Positions 43,677 to 55,055 of a stretch of DNA of 64,000 bases are shown in pieces (the stretch's first letter is position 1; each line of letters opens with the position of its first letter). This DNA is from JAWLHJ01 sp039587535 (lineage in GTDB: Bacteria > Gemmatimonadota > Gemmatimonadetes > Longimicrobiales > Gaopeijiaceae): contig JBDHIF010000009.1 in the NCBI GenBank assembly GCA_039587535.1, positions 20,969-84,968 on the forward strand, read 5' to 3'. A program made the translations under genes and the position numbers. Below the pieces are notes generated by a model that saw only the letters and a list, made by a program, of their open reading frames with translations, ran no database searches and was not told where the DNA came from.

Positions 43677-43767
43677 TCCACGGTCGTTCCCCGGCCGTAC
43701 CCTGTGCTCGACACCTTCATCCCCTTGCTCTAGCCAGCCGGTTGGCAGCTTCACTCCTGAACGTGAA

Positions 43768-43801
43768 ACGGCGCGGCGCCCCCTCGGGGATGCCGCGCCG
43801 T
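43768..43801. terminator. Hairpin between convergent genes
   Basis: ACGGCGCGGC and GCCGCGCCGT (10-bp stem) with an inner CCCC/GGGG pairing. It lies between the DUF402 gene (ends 43676) and the small minus-strand gene (ends 43853) and may serve both. No strong T run. Confidence 0.6.
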
Positions 43802-43852
43802 GCGCGCCGAAACACTTGGGGCCCCTGGGGAGCCCGCCGTCGTGCTATGCCG

Positions 43853-44059
43853 TCAGTCGCCCAGGCGGTATGCCGCGCACAGGCGATCCATATCGACATG
43901 GAGATGCTTCAGCACCTCAGCGTCCTCACGCAGAAAGTCCAGGAGCCGCTCGTACTGATCCACGCCCCCGGCGGGCAACTCCACTTCCTCGTCGTGATAG
44001 TCACCGTCGTCCACGAACAGAAGCCGGAGCTTCAGCGTCCGCTTCGCCTTCGACGCCAT
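43853..44059 (-). CDS. Small acidic protein of unknown function, coupled to a DsbA-like gene
   Basis: A 68-residue cytoplasmic protein without cysteine except one near the end. The middle is acidic and strand-like (KLRLLFVDDGDYHDEEVELP) and the end helical (YERLLDFLREDAEVLKHLHVDMDRLCAAY). I know no family. Its ATG overlaps the stop of the DsbA-like gene, so it is made from the same message. A role linked to that oxidoreductase is only a guess. Confidence 0.6.
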   Translation of the reverse strand: MASKAKRTLKLRLLFVDDGDYHDEEVELPAGGVDQYERLLDFLREDAEVLKHLHVDMDRLCAAYRLGD

Positions 44060-44820
44060 CAATCGCCCCCGCCCGGGCCACCCTCGGCGCTCGGGCTCAA
44101 GTCGTTGACGGCGACCAGGATCGCGTCGAAGCCCGCAGCAACACGGCGGACCTGGCCACCGACGTTCACCATCACCGTGGGGGTGCCACTCACGCCGAGC
44201 TGCGCGCCCAGCTCCATGTTCGCCGTGACCACGTCCGCGTACCGGTCACTCTGCAGACACGCTTCGAAAGCCCCCTCGTCCAGGCCCACCGACGCCGCGT
44301 AGTCCTGGAACGATCCGATGGCGCTCGCCTGGCCGGACCACCGCGCCTGCATACGGAAGAGCAGGTCGTGATAATCCCAGTAGCCGTCCTGCTCACCGGC
44401 ACAGCGTGCAGCCCGTGCGGCGAGGAACGCGTGCGGGTGGATCTGCGTCAACGGAAAGTCGTAGAAGACGAACTTAGCGCGGCCCTGCTCCACCAGCTGT
44501 AGCTGGATCTGTGGCTTCACGGTCTGCGCGAAGGAGCCGCAGCCCGGGCACTGATAATCGCCGAACTCCACGATGGTCACCGGGGCATTCTCGTCGCCCA
44601 GCGTCACCCCTTGGGCGAGCTCCACGAGGCGCTCGCTGTCTTCGAGCCCCTCCACCGGTACCGGTGCCGTGGCGGCGCCGCTCAGCGTGCTGCTACCGAA
44701 GGAATAGGCCACGACCCCGACGCCGATGACGGCCACGGCGCCCAGGACAAGGTAGAGCTTCTTCATTCCCGAGTCGTTCCCCTGCTCCCGGGCCTGCCTG
44801 CGTTTCTCGCTTCTGGACAC
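44059..44820 (-). CDS. DsbA/BdbD-like thiol-disulfide oxidoreductase
   Basis: A 253-residue protein anchored by a helix at residues 19-42, with a thioredoxin-fold domain outside the membrane. The active site CPGC lies in VEFGDYQCPGCGSFA, and the cis-proline appears in VSGTPTVMVN. A third and fourth Cys (ARCAGE and EACLQS) could pair. It probably forms or shuffles disulfides in exported proteins. GTG start with a GGGGGA ribosome site. Confidence 0.9.
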   Translation of the reverse strand: MSRSEKRRQAREQGNDSGMKKLYLVLGAVAVIGVGVVAYSFGSSTLSGAATAPVPVEGLEDSERLVELAQGVTLGDENAPVTIVEFGDYQCPGCGSFAQTVKPQIQLQLVEQGRAKFVFYDFPLTQIHPHAFLAARAARCAGEQDGYWDYHDLLFRMQARWSGQASAIGSFQDYAASVGLDEGAFEACLQSDRYADVVTANMELGAQLGVSGTPTVMVNVGGQVRRVAAGFDAILVAVNDLSPSAEGGPGGGD

Positions 44821-45029
44821 GGTATCCCCCGTTGCGGTCCGAGCCCGGTCAGGCCCGATGTGCGGTGCGACCGACCGGTCGCAAGCCGATTGGATTCGTA
44901 CGAGCCTGGAAGATGCTTCGGGGCCGCGCGGCGATCAAGCAATCGAGCGGCGGCGGGCTGTGAGAGACGGACCCCGGGAGCCATGAACAGCGCTATCCAC
45001 CAAGGGAGGCTCCGATCCCGCTCCGGCGG

Positions 45030-45722
45030 CTAGTCCGCCAGCAGCCAGCGTACCACGTCGTCCGTGGACGCCAGGTCCGTGACCACACGGTCCGCGCCCG
45101 TGGCGTGCAGCTCGTCGGCCCCGTAGCTGCCGGTAGCCACGGCGAGCGTGCGCACACCGCCCTTCTTTCCACACTGCACGTCCCGCGGGGTGTCACCGAT
45201 GACCACGGCTTGGTCCGGCTCCACCTCACGTCCCCAGAATCGCCGGGCCCGTTCGAGTGCGATGCCCGGAAGCTCGTCCCGCTCCTCGTGATCGGATCCG
45301 TAGCTCCCCATGTGGAATCTCTCCCATAGGCTCGCCGATCCGAGCTTGAGGCGTGCCCCTCCTTCGATGTTCCCAGTGAGGAGCCCCATCCCCACGTCCT
45401 CGAGCGGGGTCAGTGCGTCCAGGAGATCAGTGACCCCGGGAAGCACCTCCATCGGGCGATCCACGAGATGCCTCTCCAGGTGGCCGAGGTACCGGTCCCA
45501 GAGGGCATCGAAGCCAGCCTCGATCTCATCTCGCGCGAACCCGATGCCTGAGAGCAGCTCACGGGCGATCTGAGGATCCGTCTTGCCGGCAAAGCTCACC
45601 CCCGCCGTGTCACCGGTGGTCCCGAAGGTCTCCACCAGAGCTTGCTCGAAAGCGATCTTGGCCGGACCACCCCACACCAGGGTGCCGTCGATGTCGAAGA
45701 GGAGGAGGCGGCGGATAGACAT
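45030..45722 (-). CDS. HAD-superfamily hydrolase, phosphoglycolate-phosphatase-like
   Basis: A 230-residue HAD phosphatase. Motif I reads FDIDGTLV, motif II is LLTGN, and motif III/IV is VVIGDTPRDVQCG, so the active site is intact with a helical cap (residues about 20-95). It hydrolyses small phosphate esters, possibly 2-phosphoglycolate. It is the third gene of a minus-strand run gyrA - threonine dehydratase - HAD, 44 bases behind the second gene. Confidence 0.9.
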   Translation of the reverse strand: MSIRRLLLFDIDGTLVWGGPAKIAFEQALVETFGTTGDTAGVSFAGKTDPQIARELLSGIGFARDEIEAGFDALWDRYLGHLERHLVDRPMEVLPGVTDLLDALTPLEDVGMGLLTGNIEGGARLKLGSASLWERFHMGSYGSDHEERDELPGIALERARRFWGREVEPDQAVVIGDTPRDVQCGKKGGVRTLAVATGSYGADELHATGADRVVTDLASTDDVVRWLLAD

Positions 45723-45766
45723 TGGCGTCAGATGGTCTAACGGGAGTCGACGGACGTGAATCGGCC

Positions 45767-46759
45767 TCAGAACAGCTCGGAGAAAAATGACGGGTCGAGG
45801 TTACCTCCACTGACAACCGCCGCGACGCTAGCCCCTTCAGCGTCGACGGCTCCGGAAAGAAGCGCCGCGGTGGTCGCCGCGCCGCTGAATTCCACAACGA
45901 GCTTCTGCCGGCCCAGCAACATCGTCGTCGCTTCCCGGATGGCCTCGTCCGTCACGGTCACCACATCGTCCATCAGGGCCCTGGCGTGCTCGAAGGTAAG
46001 CTGGCCAGAGATGACCGGCGCCAGGCCATCCGCGATGGTGTCGATGCGGTCCAGTTTCACGGGCTTCCCTGCGTCGAGAGCGGCCCGCATGGACGCGGAT
46101 CCCTCGGGCTCGACACCCACCACCCGCGCCCTGGGCAGCATGCGCTTCACCGCCGCGGCGACCCCGCTGGCCAGCCCACCGCCGCCGATGGGCGCCAGCA
46201 CGAGATCCACGTCGGGCCAGGCCCTGGCGATCTCGTAGCCCACGGTGCCCTGGCCGGCGATGATGTGCCTGTGGTCGAAGGGCGGCACGATGACAAGCCC
46301 CTCCTCGCGTGCGATTCCTTCGGCCCGGACCTTCCGCTCCAAGGACGTAGTGCCCTCGAAGAACACCTCCGCGCCCAAGCGCCGCGCGCCTTCCACCTTC
46401 ACCTTGGGTGCGGTCGTGGGCATCACGACCACGACCCGCACGTTCCGGAGCTTGCCAGCGAACGCAACCGCCTGGGCATGGTTGCCGGAAGAGTATGTGA
46501 TGATCCCGCTCGCCACCTGATCGTCGGAGAGCTGGGACACGAAGTTGAACGCGCCCCTGACCTTGAACGAGCCGGAGCGCTGCAGACTCTCGCACTTGAG
46601 GCGCACGTTCGCGCCCACGGCGTCGGATACCGCGTCCGCGGGGAGCAGGGGCGTGACCAGAGCGACACCCTGCAGCCTACGCGCCGCCGATTCGATCTCG
46701 GGGAGGCCCACCAGGCCCTCGCCCTGTACCGGCGGAGTCTCCGACGCCCGGGCCGTCAC
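45767..46759 (-). CDS. Threonine/serine dehydratase (catabolic type)
   Basis: A 330-residue fold-type II PLP enzyme without the C-terminal regulatory domain of biosynthetic IlvA, so it resembles TdcB. The PLP lysine lies in RSGSFKVRGA, SSGNHAQA and the PLP phosphate loop GGGGLASG are present. It makes 2-oxobutyrate from threonine with release of ammonia, through reactive enamines that RidA clears. GTG start at 46759, 10 bases behind gyrA, with GAGGG upstream; the larger open frame running into gyrA is rejected. Confidence 0.92.
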   Translation of the reverse strand: MTARASETPPVQGEGLVGLPEIESAARRLQGVALVTPLLPADAVSDAVGANVRLKCESLQRSGSFKVRGAFNFVSQLSDDQVASGIITYSSGNHAQAVAFAGKLRNVRVVVVMPTTAPKVKVEGARRLGAEVFFEGTTSLERKVRAEGIAREEGLVIVPPFDHRHIIAGQGTVGYEIARAWPDVDLVLAPIGGGGLASGVAAAVKRMLPRARVVGVEPEGSASMRAALDAGKPVKLDRIDTIADGLAPVISGQLTFEHARALMDDVVTVTDEAIREATTMLLGRQKLVVEFSGAATTAALLSGAVDAEGASVAAVVSGGNLDPSFFSELF

Positions 46760-46769
46760 AGCCAGACCC

Positions 46770-49397
<2,628 letters not shown>

Positions 49398-49615
49398 ACC
49401 GGATCCTTCCTCATCTGAGAGTGGCGCGAAACCGACTGCCCTGAAGCCCGCGCCGGGCATATGAAGCTACGGAACGCACGCGCCCTCACGGCCGGCCAGC
49501 GGGCTCGTCCCCCACGCCGACAAGGCTCAGCGGGAGACAGGCACGAAAGAGGCGTCCCGAGCATGTCGAGGCGCCCGCGCAGAGGGCGACGCGGAGAGGG
49601 TTCCGGAGACCGCGA

Positions 49616-49645
49616 AAAATAACCCTGTGCGCGCGTTACCGGCAA
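49616..49645 (-). promoter_or_regulatory. Possible gyrA promoter
   Basis: On the minus strand, TTGCCG (49645-49640) and TATTTT (49621-49616) are 18 bases apart in a locally AT-richer spot about 220 bases before the gyrA ATG. The rest of the 288-base gap between gyrA and uvrA shows no gene. Confidence 0.4.
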
Positions 49646-49685
49646 CCCCGGTCGCCTACCGAAAATCGGCGCGCTACAAGGCCTT

Positions 49686-52538
49686 TCAGACCTTTTCCAC
49701 AGCTCGACCCAAGACCTCCGCCAGATACCTCGCCGTCACGCTTCCCGGCACCCCCGCGACGGCGCGAGGCGGACCCATGGCCACCACCTCTCCACCCCGT
49801 GCACCGGCCCCCGGCCCGAGATCGATGATCCAGTCCGCCACCTTGGCAACCTCCATGTCGTGCTCGATGACCAGAACGGTGTTCCCGGCGTCCACCAGCC
49901 GCTCCAAAACCCCCACCAGCTTCCCCACGTCCTCTCCGGAGAGTCCGGTGGTGGGTTCGTCCAGGATATACAGCTTCCGCCCCTGCTTGCCGGCAGCTCC
50001 GGACAGCTCCCGGGCGACCTTCAGGCGCTGCGCTTCGCCTCCCGACAGTGTCGGGGCCGGCTGGCCCAGACGGAGGTATCCCAATCCCACCTGCTGGAGC
50101 TGCCAGAGCGCTTTGCCCAGACGGCGCTCCCGGATGAAGAACCGAATGGCCTCGTCGATGGTGAGCGCCAGGACGTCGGAGATATCCTTCCCCTTCACCT
50201 TCACATCCAGGATCTCCCGACCGTACCGCTTCCCGTTGCAGGCATCGCACGGCACGTATACGTCGGCCATGAAGATCATCTCGATCTCCACGTAGCCGGC
50301 GCCCTTACACTCCTCACAGCGGCCACCCGTGGTGTTGAAGCTGAAGTGCCCCGGTCCGTAGCCGCGCTCCTTGGAGACCTGCTGGTCGGCGAAGATCTTC
50401 CGGATGTGGCTCCAGGCCTTGACGTACGTCACCGGGTTGGAGCGCGGGGTCCGCCCGATGGGAGATTGATCCACCAGCACGACGTCGTCGAGAGCGCTCA
50501 CACCCTCGAGGGCGTCGTAGCCCCCCACCGCTTCTCCGAGGTGCTCCTTGGCCGAGCTTTCCCCGCTGAGGGCCCGCTCCAGAGCGTGGTAAAGGATATC
50601 GTGGACCAGGGTGGACTTACCCGATCCGGAGACCCCCGTCACCACGGTGAGGGCTCCGAGGGGGATCTCGATGTCGACGTCTCGCACGTTGTGGAGGCGA
50701 GCACCCTTGAGGGCCAGAGACCGGCCCCGCGTATCACGCCGGCGGTCCGGCAGGGGGACGCCCGAGCGACCGGACAGGTACCGGCCCGTGGCTGTATCCT
50801 GGTCCTCGAGCTCGTCGGGTGGGCCTACATAGACCACCTGCCCGCCCTGCTCCCCTGAACCGGGGCCCAGCTCGACCACGTGATCCGCCACGCGGATCGC
50901 CTGGGGATCGTGCTCCACCACCACCACCGTGTTACCCGCCTCGCTCAGCTTACGAAGCAGTCCAAGGAGGGCGCCGGTGTCCCTCGGGTGGAGTCCGACC
51001 GTGGGCTCGTCCAGGACGTAGAGGGTGTCCACCAGCGAGGAGCCCAGGGAGTTGGCAAGGTTGATTCGCTGCGCTTCTCCGCCCGAAAGGGTCCGGATCT
51101 GCCGGTCCAACGTCAGATACCCCAGCCCGACATCCACGAGAAAGCCGACACGGGCCCGGAGCTCCCTGAGGACCGTCTCGGCAATACGTGATTCCATCTC
51201 TGAGAGCTGGAGCGCCCCCAGCCACGGGCGGAGCTCTTCCAGCGGAAACGCGCTGACGTCGGCGATGCTCCGGCCGCCAACCCGAATCCACCGTGCTTCC
51301 TTACGAATCCGGCCACCGTCGCACTCGCGACACGTGCGCGGGGTCTGATACTGCCTCAGGAAGACGCGGATGTACTGCTTGTACTTCTTCCTCTCCCTGG
51401 ATACCAGGAACGGTACCACCCCGCGGAAGCCATCCCTACGCTTGTTGCCGCGGAGCACGTCCTCACGGAAATCCTCGGGGAGCTCCTTCCAAGCTTTCCG
51501 CGTGGAGACGCCACGCTCCTCGGCGAAGGCCTCCAGCTTCGCCCGCTCCTTCTTGTAGCGGGGTTTGGACCACGGATCCACGGCGCCCCCGGCCAGGCTC
51601 TTGCCCGGGTCCGGGACAATGAGATCATCGTCGTACTCGAGCGTGGCCCCGAAGCCCGTGCAGGTAGGGCAGGTGCCGTAAGGGTTGTTGAAGCTGAAGA
51701 GCTGTGGCGTCGGTCGCTTGAACTCGACGTCCGGGTGATCCGGACACCGGAATCGCTCCGTGAAGAGGAGGCGGGACTCGGGTCCCTCCCGGGGCGAGAG
51801 GATCACGACCGCCTCTCCTTCCCCTTCGACGAAGCACGTTCCCAGCGAGTCGGCCAGGCGCTCCCGGTCGTCCGGATCCACCTTGAGCCGGTCCACGACG
51901 ACCAGGAGCTCCTCAGCCGCCGTGAGGTCGTGACCGAGCGATCCCACGTCGGTGGCGTCGGGCCCGCTCAGGTCCGCGAGCTCGCCGTCCGCGAGCAGGC
52001 GCACGAAGCCCATGGCCCGGAGATTTTCCACGACGGCCTGATGGGTGAGCTTCTCTCCTCGCGGTAGAGGGAACGTGACCTGAATTCGCGTCCCCGGCTT
52101 CAGCTCCAGAACGTCGTCGGCAGCCGAGCCCACCGTGTCCGGCATCACCCGGCGATCGCACTCGGGACAGTGGGTCCGCCCGACCCGGGCCCACAACAAG
52201 CGCAGGTAGTCGTAAACCTCCGTGGCAGTCCCCACCGTGGACCGACTGGTCTTGGTCGGGTTTCTCTGCTCGATGGCCACAGCGGGGCTTATCCCCTCGA
52301 TGAGGTCGACGTGCGGCTTTTCCATTCGTTCCAGAAACTGCTTCGCGTAGGTGGAGAGCGACTCCACGTACCGGCGCTGGCCCTCGGCGAACAGGGTGTC
52401 CAACGCGAGGGAGCTCTTTCCGGAACCCGACGGCCCCGTGACCACCGTGAACGACCGCCGGGGCAGGTCGACATCGATGTTCTTGAGATTGTGCTGGCGT
52501 GCGCCGCGAATGCGTATGGGGGCGAGCGAGTCTGACAT
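49686..52538 (-). CDS. uvrA: Excinuclease ABC subunit A
   Basis: A 950-residue damage-recognition ATPase of nucleotide excision repair; with UvrB it loads the complex on DNA. Two ABC modules are complete: Walker A GPSGSGKSS and GVSGSGKSTL, signatures LSGGEAQR (twice), and DEPT motifs. Zinc ligands are present in CPECDRR, CPTCTGFG, CRECDGGR and CEECKGAGY with CDACNG. ATG at 52538 begins the conserved MSDSLAPIRIRGA; the frame is open another 1.2 kb upstream antisense to hisG, which I reject. No clear ribosome site before the ATG. Confidence 0.96.
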   Translation of the reverse strand: MSDSLAPIRIRGARQHNLKNIDVDLPRRSFTVVTGPSGSGKSSLALDTLFAEGQRRYVESLSTYAKQFLERMEKPHVDLIEGISPAVAIEQRNPTKTSRSTVGTATEVYDYLRLLWARVGRTHCPECDRRVMPDTVGSAADDVLELKPGTRIQVTFPLPRGEKLTHQAVVENLRAMGFVRLLADGELADLSGPDATDVGSLGHDLTAAEELLVVVDRLKVDPDDRERLADSLGTCFVEGEGEAVVILSPREGPESRLLFTERFRCPDHPDVEFKRPTPQLFSFNNPYGTCPTCTGFGATLEYDDDLIVPDPGKSLAGGAVDPWSKPRYKKERAKLEAFAEERGVSTRKAWKELPEDFREDVLRGNKRRDGFRGVVPFLVSRERKKYKQYIRVFLRQYQTPRTCRECDGGRIRKEARWIRVGGRSIADVSAFPLEELRPWLGALQLSEMESRIAETVLRELRARVGFLVDVGLGYLTLDRQIRTLSGGEAQRINLANSLGSSLVDTLYVLDEPTVGLHPRDTGALLGLLRKLSEAGNTVVVVEHDPQAIRVADHVVELGPGSGEQGGQVVYVGPPDELEDQDTATGRYLSGRSGVPLPDRRRDTRGRSLALKGARLHNVRDVDIEIPLGALTVVTGVSGSGKSTLVHDILYHALERALSGESSAKEHLGEAVGGYDALEGVSALDDVVLVDQSPIGRTPRSNPVTYVKAWSHIRKIFADQQVSKERGYGPGHFSFNTTGGRCEECKGAGYVEIEMIFMADVYVPCDACNGKRYGREILDVKVKGKDISDVLALTIDEAIRFFIRERRLGKALWQLQQVGLGYLRLGQPAPTLSGGEAQRLKVARELSGAAGKQGRKLYILDEPTTGLSGEDVGKLVGVLERLVDAGNTVLVIEHDMEVAKVADWIIDLGPGAGARGGEVVAMGPPRAVAGVPGSVTARYLAEVLGRAVEKV

Positions 52539-52602
52539 GGGATGATGATACAACGCCGAGGCCCGGAGCCCGAGCCGGAGGCCGATCCCCACGGCGCTGG
52601 GG

Positions 52603-52631
52603 TTGACGCTTCCTGTGCCCCGCATCAGCTT
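52603..52631 (+). promoter_or_regulatory. Possible his operon promoter
   Basis: TTGACG (52603-52608) with CAGCTT (52626-52631) 17 bases on. The -10 is weak. Transcription would begin close to the leader peptide ATG at 52638, which has no ribosome site, so the leader could be translated from a leaderless message (inference). Confidence 0.35.
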
Positions 52632-52637
52632 CCGCGC

Positions 52638-52718
52638 ATGAACGCTATTCTCCTTGCGCACCGCCATCATCACCATCACGCGGCCCGGACGGGCGGCGGG
52701 AGGTCGGTGCGCGCCTAG
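52638..52718 (+). CDS. hisL: His-rich leader peptide of the histidine operon
   Basis: A 26-codon frame MNAILLAHRHHHHHAARTGG and six more residues, ending TAG. Six of seven consecutive codons are His (52659-52679). Ribosomes would stall there when charged tRNA-His is scarce. Position, His run and the terminator behind it match the known histidine attenuation scheme of enteric bacteria. Confidence 0.85.
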   Translation: MNAILLAHRHHHHHAARTGGGRSVRA

Positions 52719-52782
52719 AACGTGCGTTCCAGCGAGACACCCCACCGCGATCCGTCCGAGAGACGGGTCGCGTTTTTTGTTT
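52686..52782 (+). promoter_or_regulatory. Histidine operon transcription attenuator
   Basis: Terminator: CGCGATCCGTC (52746-52756) pairs with GACGGGTCGCG (52762-52772; one G-U), then TTTTTTGTTT. Antiterminator: CGGACGGG (52686-52693), lying behind the His codons of the leader peptide, pairs with TCCGTCCG (52751-52758), the left arm of the terminator. A ribosome stalled on the His codons frees 52686-52693 and prevents termination; one that reaches the stop codon covers it and allows termination before hisG. Confidence 0.85.
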
Positions 52783-52809
52783 AGCAGGTGGCTGAAAAGG
52801 GCATAAGTC

Positions 52810-53688
52810 ATGACGAGAGATCGACGCATCCGCATCGCCATCCCGAACAAGGGACGGCTCAGCGAGCAGACCCTGGGGCTCTTTGAGCAAGCAGGGCTCA
52901 AGGCCGCGTTCCGCGCCGACCGGGCGCTGGTGGCGTCTCTGGGCGAGGAATTCCAGGCCATATTCGTGCGTGCCCAGGACATCCCCGAGTACGTGGCAGA
53001 CGGCGCCGCGGAGCTCGGTGTGACCGGATCGGACCTCGTGGCCGAGAGCGGACGGGACGTCGATGAGATCCTCCACCTCGGCTTCGGAAAGTGCCGGCTC
53101 ATCGTGGCCGTGAAGGACGAGTCCCCGGTGCGGTCCCCGAGCGATCTGCCCCCGGGCACCCGCGTCGCGACGTCCTTCCCCCGCTCGGCCCGCCAGTACT
53201 TCGAATCCCTGGGCATCCCGATCCAGATCGCGCCGGTGAGCGGCGCGGCGGAGATCGCGCCGCACCTCGGCATCGCGGACGTGATCGTGGATCTGACCTC
53301 CACGGGCTCGACGCTGCGGGTGAACGGGCTGCGAGAGGTGGACACGATTCTCCACTCCTCGGCGGCCCTCGTCGCGAGCCCCGCGGCGTTGACGGACGAA
53401 ACGATTCGGGGTGAGGTGGAGGTGCTCTCCACGGCACTCGAGTCGGTGCTTCGGGCCCAGGCCAAGCGGTACCTGATGACCAACGTGCCCAAAGCGCAGA
53501 TGGACGAGGTGCGGGAGATTCTCCCGGGCATCAACGGTCCGACCATCGTGGAGGTGGCCGACGACGGCGGCTGGGTCGCGGCCCACGCCGTGGTGGACGC
53601 CGACCAGGTGTACCAGACCATCGCTCGACTGAAGGAGCTGGGGGCCGAAGGAATCCTGGTGACCCGCATCGAGAGGTTGATGCCGTGA
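52810..53688 (+). CDS. hisG: ATP phosphoribosyltransferase, long form
   Basis: A 292-residue enzyme joining ATP and PRPP in the first step of histidine synthesis. The start (RIRIAIPNKGRLSE) and the P-loop-like VIVDLTSTGSTLR are typical. The C-terminal domain (about 210-290, ending EGILVTRIERLMP) is the ACT-like regulatory part of the long form, so feedback by histidine is expected and no HisZ is needed. AAAAGGG lies upstream of the ATG. First structural gene after the attenuator; GTGA overlap with hisD. Confidence 0.96.
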   Translation: MTRDRRIRIAIPNKGRLSEQTLGLFEQAGLKAAFRADRALVASLGEEFQAIFVRAQDIPEYVADGAAELGVTGSDLVAESGRDVDEILHLGFGKCRLIVAVKDESPVRSPSDLPPGTRVATSFPRSARQYFESLGIPIQIAPVSGAAEIAPHLGIADVIVDLTSTGSTLRVNGLREVDTILHSSAALVASPAALTDETIRGEVEVLSTALESVLRAQAKRYLMTNVPKAQMDEVREILPGINGPTIVEVADDGGWVAAHAVVDADQVYQTIARLKELGAEGILVTRIERLMP

Positions 53689-55055
53689 ACGAGGGCATGC
53701 CCTCGGCGCGTGAGCGAAGTGGCAGCGAGGTGGCCCCGGTTCCGCTGTTCGCCCGTGGCCGCCTCGCCGACCTGGAGCAGGAGTCCGTCACGCACCTTCT
53801 GGAGCGGGACCTGGGAGACGGCGGGCGCGTGAGCGCCACCGTGGCCGCGCTCATGGAAGACGTGCGGACCCGTGGGGACACCGCGCTGGTGGACATGGCA
53901 GAGCGGTTCGACGGTGTGGAGCTATCCGCGGTGGAGGTGCCCCGAGAAGCCTGGGAGCAGGCACTGGCCGGCCTGTCCGAGCCCGTGCGCGCCGCGCTCG
54001 AGCGGGCCGCCCGCAATATCCGGACGTTCCACGAGGCGCAGGTGCCCGGCGAAGTGAGCGTGGAGGTCGAGCCGGGCGTTCGCGTCACGCGGGTGTCGGT
54101 GCCCGTGGCCCGGGCCGGCGTCTACGCCCCGGGCGGGCGCGCCGCCTATCCCAGCTCGGTCCTGATGGGCGTGGTGCCGGCGAAGGCAGCGGGCGTGGAG
54201 GAAGTGGTGGTATGCTCCCCTCCGGGACCAGACGGCCGGCCACCGGCGGAGGTCCTGGCGGCCTGCGCAATCGGGGGCGCTGATCGGTTGTTCGCCGTGG
54301 GGGGCGCCGGGGCCGTTGCCGCCCTCGCCTTCGGCACCGAGACCGTGCCCAAAGTGGACGCCATCGTCGGGCCGGGGAACCGCTGGGTCACCGAAGCCAA
54401 GGCCCAGGTCGCCGGCGACGTGGTCATCGACAGCCCGGCAGGACCGTCCGAGGTGGTCGTGCTGGCGGACGAAAGCGCCGATCCGTGGCTCGCTGCCACC
54501 GAGCTCATGGCGCAAGCCGAGCACGATCCCGACGCCGCGTGTGTCCTGGTGACCACGTCGGCCCGGATCGCCAGGGAGGTCGAGGAGGCGCTGGCCCACC
54601 AGCTGGCCGCCGCACCTCGTGCGGAGATCTGCCGTCGGGCCTTCGAGGCCGCCGGTGCCATCCTGGTGGCAGACACCCTCGACGAGGCCGTGGACTTCGC
54701 CGCGAGGTACGCCCCGGAGCACTTGTCGGTGATGGTCGAGCCGGCCGCCGCGATCGCCCGCCGCGTTCCAACTGCGGGGACCACCTTCGTGGGCGGCTGG
54801 GCTTCGGTGGCATACGGTGATTACATGACCGGGGGCAACCACGTCCTCCCCACCTCGGGGCGGGCGCGGAGCTTCTCCGGGCTGTCGACCCAGCACTTCC
54901 TCCGGTCGTTCACCATCCAGGAGATCGACCAGGCGGGGGCCGCCGCCCTCGCCGGCGACGTGGCGGTGCTGGCGGAGGCGGAAGGGCTGCCGGCGCATGC
55001 TGCGGCGGCACGGGCGCGGACAAGGGAAGGGCGCGGCAGGGGATCCGGCGCATGA
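53685..55055 (+). CDS. hisD: Histidinol dehydrogenase
   Basis: A 456-residue zinc enzyme that oxidises L-histidinol to histidine in two NAD-linked steps. Family blocks include PGGRAAYPSSVLMG, IVGPGNRWVTEAK, DSPAGPSEV, ARYAPEHLSVM (catalytic Glu-His) and GDYMTGGNHVLPTSG. GTG start; its stop overlaps hisC by ATGA. Confidence 0.97.
   Translation: MNEGMPSARERSGSEVAPVPLFARGRLADLEQESVTHLLERDLGDGGRVSATVAALMEDVRTRGDTALVDMAERFDGVELSAVEVPREAWEQALAGLSEPVRAALERAARNIRTFHEAQVPGEVSVEVEPGVRVTRVSVPVARAGVYAPGGRAAYPSSVLMGVVPAKAAGVEEVVVCSPPGPDGRPPAEVLAACAIGGADRLFAVGGAGAVAALAFGTETVPKVDAIVGPGNRWVTEAKAQVAGDVVIDSPAGPSEVVVLADESADPWLAATELMAQAEHDPDAACVLVTTSARIAREVEEALAHQLAAAPRAEICRRAFEAAGAILVADTLDEAVDFAARYAPEHLSVMVEPAAAIARRVPTAGTTFVGGWASVAYGDYMTGGNHVLPTSGRARSFSGLSTQHFLRSFTIQEIDQAGAAALAGDVAVLAEAEGLPAHAAAARARTREGRGRGSGA

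Noticed and set aside
44867..44882. GCGACC-GACC-GGTCGC palindrome before the DsbA-like gene
   Set aside because: Too short and GC-rich to separate from chance in this chromosome.
44763..44984. Small frame upstream of the DsbA-like gene
   Set aside because: No ribosome site, biased composition, no recognisable sequence.
52539..53795. Open frame extending uvrA upstream by 419 codons
   Set aside because: It runs antisense through hisG, which has clear protein homology, and known UvrA proteins begin at MSDSLAPIRIRGA; high GC leaves shadow frames open.
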